Shown one piece after another: positions 1 through 12,500 of a stretch of 64,000 bases of DNA. Each line of letters begins with the position of its first letter. Position 1 is the first letter of the stretch. The position numbers and the translations under genes are program-made. The stretch is from positions 248,001 through 312,000 of the forward strand of contig WNNJ02000794.1 of assembly GCA_012934845.2 (NCBI GenBank), read 5' to 3'. The notes beneath the pieces were generated by a model. The model saw only the letters and a program-made list of their open reading frames with translations, was not told the DNA's origin and did no database searches. This stretch comes from Pomphorhynchus laevis (taxonomy: Eukaryota; Acanthocephala; Palaeacanthocephala; Echinorhynchida; Pomphorhynchidae).

Positions 1-575
1 AAGTTGATATACCTGTGCAGTCATTGTTACTATGAAATTTTGATGACTTTTTTATCCTGAACGCTGCTTAAATCCCATCTATAAGCCAATGTTAGTTTAT
101 AAATAGGAATAATTAAGGTGCAGGATAAATAATACTCATCAAAATTTCGATCAATATTTCTGTTTTAAGAGTTATTACTTAAAAATACAAATACTTCATT
201 ATCCGGAAAACTTCACTATAGTTTATATATTAAAAAAATAAACCGTAATCTGGATGAATTCGCTGTAATTAGCTAAAAATATTTATCTTAAATTTCAAAA
301 TAAAATACACCAAAATTAAATTCAAATAGGTTATGGGCGACATCCACCATTTACCAATTACAATTAATCAATTTAATAATTAATAATAATTAATTATCAT
401 TAACAAAAATTGATAATAATTAAATTAAATTAATTTGATAATTAATCAATTATCATATTACAATTAATCAGTCAACAATGTAATTAACAGCAAAATAACA
501 ATAAATAATAAATTATAATACAGAGAGAATTCGAATTTTTTTGTAAAATTCAAATACTATAGGAAATTCATAAAT
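1..575. other. 3' flank of cullin-4, AT-rich, no gene seen
   Basis: This stretch lies downstream of the cullin-4 stop codon on the minus strand. It is AT-rich with TTAAT/AATTA-type low-complexity sequence around 340-500. No open frame or RNA gene is supported. The first 19 bases recur in reverse orientation at about 55594-55612, with weaker similarity continuing for some 30 bases, so the left edge is probably part of a dispersed repeat. Confidence 0.6.
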
Positions 576-3500
576 CTATGCAACGTATATATATACTTCA
601 GCATTATCATTGCATTTTGACAAATAATCCCTTTCAAGAAGACTTTCTATCCGTTTACCAACTTCATCAACCTGAATGTAAATAAATAGGTATCCTCTAG
701 CAGTACAAAAAAATATTTTCAGAATGCATATGTATATTTAGAAGATATAAATCGAATTTATAAATTTACTTATTGATTTATTAGTAATGGATTAATTGAG
801 CTATTGAAAATTTTAAATATTTATTATTATTTTTATATAATTTAGTTATTGAGTGAAGTTTAATTATTGTCAGGGTCGAATTTTCAATAGCTAAATGATA
901 CCTTCATGATAAAAACAAAGAAAGTGTAATAAAAATGTTCAACATTACGATTACTAACAATTTTTGAACATCTTCATTGTAATTTTTGTAAATTACAATA
1001 AGATGGTACCTGAAATATTTTTAAGAAAATACGCAAAAACAAGGAGATTTAGATATTAGGAGACTGTTCATCTGCGAAATTTCACGATTTTGTGCTGATT
1101 AATAAATAATCTGCACAAAAATAAATATAAATTAAAAAATCAATAAAAATTAATAGAAATTTAATCATCAGCAATTTTTAAATTTTTATAATTTTATTAA
1201 AAATCGACTTTTTAATAACAACTTCGTGCACTCAATTAATAAAATAAATCAATAAATCAAATACAAAGTGCACAACACAAAATACAAATGGAATTTTCGA
1301 GAAATATCTAGTACAAAATGAAACTAATAGGTGGTACTATATTTTAAAATTAGACTGAGTATATTATCATTTACGGAAATTGTATTTAAAAATAAATATT
1401 GTAATATATTTAAAAATATATTATCAAATAGTAAATTGTAAAAAGAATGTTCGTAAATAGTAAAATAGTAAACTATTTTACTATTGATTTGCTTTATCGA
1501 TTACGTATATGATCACTCTTTAGATATCAATGGACGATTATAAATAACAACAAAAGGATTTGTTTTAGCAATTATCTGATTTTATATTTTCTAGTGATAT
1601 TGCTGGTAATAATTCTGTTTATATTTAATATTTTCAAATATGTAACAAAGTGAGCTTTTTGATAATTCACAATTTTTAATTGAGAATAAATAGATATGAT
1701 CATTTTTAGAAAATTTATCAAATACTAATGTCTGCATATAGACCGGCTTCTGCGAGATCAACAATCAATAGATAAAACAATCAAATATTTTTTATATATA
1801 ATAACTAATAAAATATATTGCTCGCATAATAATTAAATAATTAAATAACTAATTAAATCATTATAATTTAATATTTAAACAATTAATTGCTCGCAAGATT
1901 TGTTTCAATTTGTTCAGTAAGACTTAAATCTTATGCCCGAAATCAATATCATCAATGATTTTTTAGTACGGTTGAAGTTATGATTTTAAGATAAATATGA
2001 AAAATACAAATATACGCTAATATAATACTATAATGTATAATAAAATAAAATGTATTATAATTAACGAAGACAATCATATTATAGTTTGTCAAAAAAATGA
2101 CAGAAAATATATTATATATTAATATAATACCATAATAATATTTGTATAATATATAAATATTATTATTCATTGAAGAACAACATACGCTCAGCAACCAAAT
2201 GAATGTGAATCATTTGATTTGATTTTAAACCAAAATATTATTTCAATATCATCTTGATTAATTATTAATTATAACGTAACAAATATACAAACCCATATTT
2301 TAATAAACATTTTAATATAATTAAATTATATAAATTAAAATGTTATTTGCTAAAGGATAAATTATAATAATTCAAAAGGTGTATATTTAAATAATCGTTT
2401 AAATTACAAATATAGCGCCCTAAATGCTATTTTAAAATCATTTAAGCTATTTCAATTATTAATGAATTATTTAAATCATTTTGAAATAAACTATTTATTT
2501 TATTATAAAGAACAACATACACTCAGCAACCAATTATTTTTTTCACAAATTTATTAAACAGTATGCAAATCCTTTTGTTATCTAAATGATAAATAGCTAT
2601 ATGGCCGGTACATAAGAAAAAGTATGAAAGCTTTATCAATGAAGCTATTTTCAAATAATAAAAGATTAAATTATCAAAATTTATTAATTTTTAATTAATA
2701 AATTAATTTAATTTAATTAATTTAATTATTTTAATTTAAATTAATTTTTAATTATTACGTCGTAATTTGCAAATAAAATCCAAAACTAATAGACTATTCT
2801 CTACAATCAATTCTGTTGATTGCTCACATAATGCCAAAAAGTTGATTGTTCAAACCTATTAATAATTATATTTTTTTACACATAACCCAAGTTCTTTGCT
2901 AACTTTAAATTCAAACTTATAAAATTAGTCTTAAATTGATTTCAATTCGATTCATATTTCTATAAAAATAATATTTGTTTTATCGATAAATGTATCGACA
3001 TTTCATTGTAAAATTCAAATACGATATAATTCGATAAATCAATTTAACGTATATATATTGACTTTAACATCATCTTGCTTTTTGACATATAGCCCCCCTT
3101 AAAATGACTTTCCATTCGCTTATCATAATCACCAACTGGATGCAATAAGGATATACTGGTAGACCATACTTGTTTTGTAAAATCATGATATCTTCATTTA
3201 TTCTGTTATATCGGAGTATTTTATAATAAAATGTCTAATAAAAAAGAAATAATATATTTTATCAAAAAACGTTTTTGCTAATAATGATTTTTGTATGTTA
3301 GAGCTTTTAGTATGATAGAATGTTTACATTCACACACAAGATCTTAGTTCTACAATTATAAATGTTTTATTCTGATAATTTAATGCAGTTATACTTTCGT
3401 TGTGAATTCGTGTCAAACTTAACTTGTTTCATTTTGGTGAAATAAAATAATAGATGTGAGTATTTATTATAATTTTACAATTTTTTATTTGCAAGCTATC

Positions 3501-6500
3501 AACGGTTTTTCTTTTTCAAGAATATACTAATGGAGTATATGCATGAAAATCGCAAACCATCGAAGGCTCGCAAATAACGAAACTGTAAAATTAAACTAAA
3601 TACTCGTGCCTATAATTTTATTTCACTAAAATGAAACAATTAATATTTTTATAAAAATGTTGATGCATTTAAAAATGCATCAACATATAAAAATGTTAAT
3701 AAAATCTACGAAGCTCAGAATATTTTTATATATAACATATAAAGTTAAAATATTATATAATTATCGAGTTTATAACTTAACACGTTATGCAATTTGCAAA
3801 CTGTACCGTAGTCGAAAAGGTAAGAACACTAAAAAGCTCTTTCACTAGATCCTCGTGTGACAGTGTTCGTTTTGCTTTCATTATTCTCACAATTGCAGCA
3901 TCAATTTGAAATTGACGATCTTGAATTACGTGTTTAACAGTTTCTTCATCTTCTTCAAGCTTAACAAAACATGTTTAATTGAAATCAAAAATAAATTTAT
4001 TCTGTTATTAAAGGTTATTCAACTGCTTGCATATTTAGAAAATTCGAATGTAGAAATCAATGGTTTATATCAACAATTAACAGTTTAGATATTACAAAAA
4101 CAATCTAATTCATAATATTCCACTTACATTGATTTTATTTCTGATTAATATATGCTTGTTTACCCAAACTGGTAAAGCGAACGATAAACGTGGACACAAT
4201 TAATGCAGTGATTTTGCAAAAAAAATTAAATTGAGACAATCCTCAAGCAATTAAATTAATAAGATAAGAATTCATTGAATTCTTATCTTATTATCTTTTA
4301 TATTATCTTTTTTATAAATAAAAGATTAATTAATAGATTTTGCTCGTAGCAAATCCATAGCATACGTTTATGGCATACGCTATCATAATAGTATTATATA
4401 TACTGTGCCTGGTGAATGCGTTAAAACATACACCTATATCTCATTACTAAATATTTAATTTATATATATTTTATATATTACACATATATTTACTGGCAAA
4501 TCTAACCATTTTATATTTTAGTCGACTACAATTCCTAAATTTATTTTTTTGAGCAAGAGAAATCGCAATAAACGTGGCAATAATCAGATAACTGAGTCTA
4601 CGTATTCTATACTAAAAATAAACAAAAATGAAATAATAATAATGTATTATTATATTCATATCAGTAATTGTATTATTATTAGAATATAATTACTGATAAT
4701 ATTTAAAGGATGCAATACGTTATGTTTACCGTTAGTATTACCAACATTTGTATTTTTAAAGTTACTAAATGATACGTAAAAACAACTGAATATTAAGTAA
4801 CTATAATTGAAAACCAATTTATATTTTTAATTCGGTTCAAATCAAAAACGCGATTTATACTTTATATCGGCAATCTTAGGAATTAAATTGCATTTTTGTG
4901 AATATAAATTAGAATAATAGAGCTAGGGAGCCGACTACGTCGCTGTTGTTCACAGTAAAAACTGATAGCAAATATTTTACAGCATTAATTACGATGGTTT
5001 ACGATGATCGAAAGTATTTTAAAGTGATTGTATTACATTTTAATATTTATATTTAATTAACACGCGATGTGATTTACAGCACTTGATAAAGTACAGTATA
5101 TAAATTTTTGTAATTAGGATATAATTATCTAATTCTTCTTATTGATTATAATAATTATAATAATTTAGTCGAAACAAAAATAAATGTTTACGCTACTGTA
5201 GATACTTTCAGTGCTATTTCAATTTTAAATTTAAATTCAAATTTTAACGGAAATTTAAGGATCAAACAAGACTATAAAACGAAACTGTTGGATCTATAAT
5301 TATCTTTAATAATAACCCTTATTGGGACTATTGACGTTGTTGTAAGTTGTTCAACAACTATTGATTTAGTTGTTCTTATCGACCTTTTATCTAATGGATA
5401 AATTATTAGGTCTATTATCTTTTTAATCCTATAGTTCGTTCAGACAGCTTTTATAAGCTTTTAAAACTTGCTTTGAAGAACGAAACACTTTAATATATTG
5501 CAAATAGTTGATAATGATCCATTTATTGATAAAGAATTATTGCATCTGAATCAAAGAAAAGAGGAAATTATTTTTTGATATTTCGATAGCCTCTGATAGC
5601 ATCTTCAGAAAATTACATTTTAAATTTCGATCTCTTGATTTTGATTTTCTCTAAGATTCTCGATAACTGCAGACCAGTGGATCCATAGCACGATCAAAAA
5701 ATTTTAATGGTTGATAATCTTCCATTAAAGCTGAATCAGAGAAAATAGGAAAATTTTATTTGATATTTCGCTAACCTCTGTTAGCATCTTTAGAATATTA
5801 CTGTTCAATGATTTGGTAATTTTCTGAAGATGCTAACAAAGGTTAGCTAAATATCCACTCTTTTTTTATCCAGCTTCAATAAAATATGAATAACTAAATA
5901 CATTAGTATTTTATGATATTCAAGTTGTTGATTACAGCGTAACAATAAAGAAGACTACTTAGAATTTTTATTTTTTAGTCCTTCAGTAGACACGGTTTAT
6001 CCGTCTCCACCTGGACATTATTCGATTTATCCCTAAGCACATCTACTCCCGCTATGTAATTTCAAAACTCTTAATCTCAATCAAATGAAAATATATTTAA
6101 ACATAATCTAGAATTAATTGAAAATGATTAATAATATTTTAATTAATAAAAATACATTTAAATAGTTGATAATGATCTATTGTTGATAAAGAATTATTGG
6201 AGCTGGATCAAAGAAAAGTGGAAATTATTTTTGATATTTCGCTAACCTCTGTTAGCATCTTCAGAAATTTCCTGAAGATGCTAACACTTTCTGAATTGCT
6301 AGCATTTTATGAATTTTCTGAAGATGCTAAATGAAGGCCAACTGCCTTCAGTAGATAGAGTACATAAATTATAATCTTCAGAAAATTACAATTTTGAGTG
6401 TACTTTACTGAAGACGCTAACAGAGATTAGCGAAATAAAATGTTTCCACTTTTTTGATTCAACTGTAATATTTCTTTATAATTATTTATATATAAATATA

Positions 6501-9500
6501 TTTATATACATATAAATATAGAAAAAGAATACACAATATATATAAATATACAATATATAATATATATAATATACAATATATATATTTATATACATAAATA
6601 TATTCATCGATTTTCTGAAATACTTTAAAGGACACATTTTTGTGTGTATAAAACAATCAATCAATATGCAACAATGGAATAGACATTAAGATATATAGAC
6701 ATTAAACTATATCTCTTATGGAGATATAGTTTTATACAGATAGAGTTTTGATAGAAATATCACTTATTTCCAATGATTTCACAATTGATTAAATTTCACA
6801 ATTTCAAAACGTCGATTATATTCATATTTTAATGAAATGTATTTTAAGAAATGATCAAGATTATTAGGAATTGTAAAATACTTATTTTAGTAGAAATCAA
6901 TTTAAGTAAATTTATTAAATTTAATCTGATCCAATGAATCAGATTAGATAACAAGTCTACGTATTTTATAAAAAATATAAATTAAAAATAAAGATAATTA
7001 ATAAATAATTATATAAGATTTTATGCAATTTATAATAAATAATAAATTTATAATAATAATTTATAATAAATAATTATAAAATATTTTTTACAATTTATAT
7101 TAAGTTAAAATTAAAAATTGAAATCTAAACTAATTGTCAATTTTTATTAATTGAATAATAACAGACGATGTATATTAGAATAAGGATTAGAGGTCATCAG
7201 TAAGAAACGCGATGTTATCATGTTTCAGCCCCTATACCTCGACCTAGCATAGCAGCTGGGCCAAATACGTGCTAATGACGTATTTCCTAGGAAGAAATTC
7301 GATTATCTCGTGTATCTTATTAATACTACACATAATTATATTGTTATTTATTAAATTAATAATATCATTTATATTTTATAAATAATATTTTATAATAATG
7401 GGCAACAGGCAAAAATGAATGTTTTAAAATCGTATTTTAGTCACCGTTTCTTTGGTCTGCGTTTGATTTACACGTATTCTGTAAAGACGGTGAGTAAAAT
7501 TTTGATTAATTGAAAACACTGTCGATTCGTTTATCTTGTCAGTAGACTTAATCAGGATTTGCAAATTATAGCCGCATAAGCTTGATAAAATACGTTCAAG
7601 ATAACATCTATCTACAAAATTATGAAAATATTATTTAGAAAAAATTATTTAATCACTTGCCTATTGAGGTGAGTGCTTCAATGTTAGTAAAGGTAAATGA
7701 ATCAGCATCATTGAAAAGGAGTAACACAGCTGTTTGGAAAAGAGAAACTTGCAATTCTTTATAGACCTATTAAATGCAAAATTCAGTCTTAAGATAATAA
7801 TATAACAGAGCGGATTAAATTATCCACCTGATAAAATTGCACCATGATAAATGCACCATGATAAAATTTAAACATCATATAATATCATTTTAATGATTTT
7901 GCATCAAGTTAAAATATTTAAATTAAAATTTATAATAAGAGTCAACTTTTATGAATTGACTTATAAATAATATACGATGTATTCGAATAAGGATTAGAGG
8001 TCATCATGAGGAACTGATATCTTATCAAGTTTCGGTTTCTATTCTACGATAAATCACAAATCAGATAATTAGTTCACAATAAATCCATAATAATGGATTA
8101 ATCAGAGAGAAATAATTATAGAGATAAACTATTTTTCGTAAATTTAAATTTTTAAAGAATCACAATATCATATAAATATTATATATTATATATATTATAT
8201 TGTATATATTTTAAATATTATATAATATTATTTTAATATATTATAATATCATTAAAATATTTAAATAATATTATTAAAATATATATCAAAATATTATTAA
8301 ATAATAAGATTAATATTTTAATCGTGAGATTTTATATAATAAAATAATATTATAATTTTAATAATAATTTTATATAATTTGGATTTATATAAAATAAGAA
8401 TTATTTTATTTATTAATTTATTAAATTTAATTGATTAATAAATAATATTTAATGCATCATAATTAAGATTATAAGTCATTAGGAGAAACTGCTGGTGAAA
8501 TAATGAGCTAAATTTGTTAATAAAATTTTTATATTTATGATTTAGTATATATGATGCATTCGAAAATTGAAATGATTAGTTTAGTTTAAAACGCCTGCGA
8601 TTAGCAATTTAATATTAAACAGAGTGATATTTTCAATACACAGTTTATACAAAAAAATAACGCCTAAATCTAAAAAACAAAATATGCAAAAGAAACATTT
8701 CAAGGGAGATGTTTCTCTTTACGGAAGAAACGATAATATAATTCTTATTGTTTTTGTACATGAGATTTTAATCGCTCATGACATAAGTCTATTTTATAAA
8801 AATAAGGTCTGCCCATTTGCATATTTCAGCATAAAACATCCAGATAAATAAGATGATTGGATATACATAGAGAATAAATAATATTTATATCAAGTTAAAA
8901 TATAAAATTCAATTTAAAATAAAAGTCAATTTTTATGAATTGACTAATATATAATATGCAATGTATCAGAATAAGGATTAGAGGTCATCATTAGGAACTG
9001 CTATGTTATCAGGTTTCGGCCCCTATATCATAGCAACGGTGCGAAATATATGCTAATGACGTATTTCCTCTGATGAAATATATTATAAAATATAAATATA
9101 ATATAAAATATATTTAATATATAAATAATACAAAATAAAAAATAGTATAATATATCAATAATATAAATGAAGTCAAACAATGAATAAGTAACAAAATAAT
9201 AATGATAATTTACGAGAAGACAATAAAATGATACCTTTGGACGACACTGATATTGCAAAATACACTGGCATAGCGACAATTGCCATTGCAGGCTTTTACC
9301 TGAATGCTTTATATTGTAGAAGGCGGCAAAGCTTTCTTGACATTTGATTAATGGTGCAGGAACATTAAGATTGACATTTGGGAATATCGGCCAGTAAAGT
9401 AAAGTAAGGACATGTACAGTCATAGGAAAATTAACATCGTTATAACTGCTCTAGAAGAGAAAATTTTCATTAATTCCTTAAAACTTAAAGTAATTTGAGT

Positions 9501-12500
9501 TTTGGAAATAATCAAAATAGTATTATTTAAACCGTACTACCTGTTCAAAAGAAGATACCAATTCTCTGGAAACTTCCATGTCCTTAAGCATTCCCTCCAA
9601 CCTATGAGTAAACAATGCTCCACATTCTACACAGACAAATAGGATTTAAAATTGGCATTTAAATTAACTGTCATGAGGAATTTAATTTAAATTAATTAAA
9701 ACATGTAGAATAATTTTGTAGACTAATACAGCGTGAAATATAATAAACGTAAAATATAATATATTAACGTGAAAATAATAAAAATAGAAAATATAATATA
9801 TTATACTAATAATATACTGATATATTGATATATATACTGATATACTAATATATTATACTAATAATATACTGATATATTGATATATACTGATATATATACT
9901 ATATATCTATATCTATTATATAATATAATATAATAAAAAAAGTAAAGGCTAATTCAAAGTGAATTTCTAAAATTCAATTTCATACCATATTTTTCTTGTA
10001 ATGACCATAAAACACAAGTCTTGTTCGGGCTTTTGATTCTTTCAATATACGAAATTGTATTTCGTATATTGAAATATTTTCTTCCTTATCATCTACTTCA
10101 TTTTTTGTTAATTATCGAATCAATGAACAATTGCTCGTGGGTAACGAGCAATTGTTATAGATTATTATAATATTATAGATTATATTAATATAATCTATAA
10201 TCTATATTATCTATATTAATATAATATAGAATATTAGAATAAAGATTGGAAGTTCTTAAACGAGAACTGATTACAATCAATTCTGTCAAGTAATTATATC
10301 ATAATGACATAATATTAGTTAATTAAAAATTTATTATTTAGTTATTATTTAGTTATTCAGGGATTTTTGAGATCACCTGGTGGAAACTATGTTACGCAAA
10401 ACGTCCGCTGGTTATAAGAGCCACCCTCCATGGCTATCACGATATGATATGCTCCGCTAAAACAAAATTCAATGGATTCTGTGTATACATCCTATGCCAA
10501 AAGCCATGTGAATAAGTTAACAACATATTCGATTATACACAGATCAAAACCTGAAGTTTATAGAAAATCGGTAAGGGATTTTTACATTAGAAGATAACAA
10601 GATAACAAATGATTTCAACAAGACGTCCAAGAGTTCATCAAGACATAAATTTATATACTTTTTTTTGTTTAAAATGTGAAATTTTATTTGTCACCTAAAA
10701 ATGTGACAGTGAGGTCAAATAAACATATCTCAGAATATTATTACATATTAACTATTAATATTAGCTATTATTGTTAAATATAACAATTTAATTTTATTAA
10801 ATTGATTTAATAATCGATTTAAATTAAACAATTTAATTTTAATCTGAGAATGTATTTATTCGATCCCGTTGCCGCTACTAGCGGCAACGGTAACTTAACA
10901 AAAAGTTTGTGAGACATATTATATACATTTCACATCAACTCGCTCCGCTTAACGAAAATTTATTACTAAATTGTCTTGATTCTTATAAATACTTACATTT
11001 GATTAATAATACTTACATTTTAATTAATAACCAATACGAAGTTATATATAATTATATTCTTTTGGTTGTGGTACGACATTATCCTCATAGGTACATAACT
11101 ATCCTATTGATACAGCAGGACGCTACCAATCAATCTGGGTGGGTCTCATCAGGTGCTGACCCAGGTCTACATTTCACATTTCGACTCTTTTTATCTGCTT
11201 ACTCCGTACACTGGTGTTGATCGGATTTAAACTCAGGACGTCTGCATCGCGATTGTACGCTAAATTGACTAGGCTGGCTGCTTCAGTGGTGTAGATATAC
11301 ATTTCTGTATATTGCATTTGGTAGGGGATCGTATTCTAACGATCTATTATAAACCTACCCTAGTTGTGAGATCCGCTAGCCGGCTCACTGGTTTTTCATG
11401 CTGCCACTTGCAATGAATGTTTTTAATTGATTGCATCTGTGGGCTGAAATTTTTCTGATTGTGGCACGACACTATCCTCACTATGATATATAATACTAAA
11501 ATATTGAAAGAAAACTTCAATAAATATTTTAATGAATCCTATCTATAACTCGTATTTTTTAAAATTAAGACATGCCAGCGAGTTACAGAACTGGTTGAAT
11601 CTATGGAAGTTATCAAGTTTATCAATCAGAATGTAATATTAATAATACATAACACTATCCTCACTATGATATACATATGATAATGTATTATAATAGTATG
11701 TATCATAATGATAGTATGTATCATATTATGATACATACTATCATAATAGTATGTGATATCATGTAACTTTAAAAAAGTTATAAAAAAGTTAATTTTTTTA
11801 AAAAATTCTGCATATAAAATGTAATAAATAGCATAAAATCGATTAAAATTATAAATGGACCTTGCTTCAGCTTTGACAACATCGACTTTTCAGCATCAAT
11901 TGAAATGCTTTTTCCTGTAAGGAGTCTTTTGGCAAAATCCTTTTTATAAAACGCTTCAAATACGTCTTTACCACTAATAAGACGAAAAAGTAAGAAGCTT
12001 CTGTTCAAATCATTTTCAATACATTCCATTGATGACTTTTTCTTCCCTGATCGTAATTTTCGGTCAATATACTTTGCTAAAAAGAGAGACCTTTAAAGTT
12101 ATTCACACATAAGTTTTTACCTATTAGTTCTGAGGGTTTGTTTGGTCTACTATTTAAAAAGTACGCATATGAATCCCTCATTATATGAGTAAATTTTTCC
12201 TGATTTCCGAAGCATTCAACTACGTTTTCTATTGTATTGTAAAAGGTAAGCAATCTCTCCACCATAAATTCATCTTGGTCTGGATTAGAAACAATTGTCA
12301 TTCCGGTCTCCTAAAAATAGCAAATTACCGAAAAGTGAATGAAAAAATAATTCGTGTTCACGTGTGATCAAACGCTCTTTTCTATAGAAAAAAGCGTTTG
12401 CTATTACGAATACATATCATGCACAGATAGCAGCCGTTGCCGATTATCTAGTATCATACAATTTGATGCATAAGTACGCACAGTCTTTGACAGTAGACTG

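Larger units (their letters stand above)
2251..3803 (+). repeat. Large inverted repeat 1, left arm
   Basis: This segment is repeated in reverse orientation at about 20999-22330. The cores (2690-3803 and 20999-22110) look about 99 percent identical by eye; the outer part (2340-2690) has diverged or been replaced by different AT-rich sequence. The arm begins just inside the donor of cullin-4 exon 14, so the left copy is intronic and the right copy sits immediately upstream of the cullin-4 start. Spacing between arms is about 17 kb. Confidence 0.85.
672..3806 (-). other. Cullin-4 intron 14, with repeat arm and exon relics
   Basis: The last intron of cullin-4 is 3135 bases long. It contains the left arm of a large inverted repeat (about 2251-3803), a decayed copy of the last coding exon within that arm, a short plus-strand resemblance to exon 1 near 1510, and a 30-base direct repeat (about 2170-2200 and 2508-2538). 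The rest is AT-rich sequence without supported features. Confidence 0.7.
3960..7444 (-). other. Cullin-4 intron 13, repeat-filled
   Basis: A 3485-base intron. It holds AT-rich filler, three members of the stem-loop fold-back family (5504-6480), a TATA-rich low-complexity block (6480-6610) and part of a dispersed repeat (7150-7300). I see no open frame of note. Confidence 0.6.

Noticed and set aside
8624-8851. 75-codon plus-strand open frame in cullin-4 intron 11
   Set aside because: It starts on a non-ATG codon, matches nothing recognisable, and lies inside an intron of the opposite strand. Length is not exceptional.
11223-11293. tRNA gene
   Set aside because: A and B boxes are present but the sequence does not fold as a convincing cloverleaf and it is repeated with the same long body elsewhere, so it is a SINE head.
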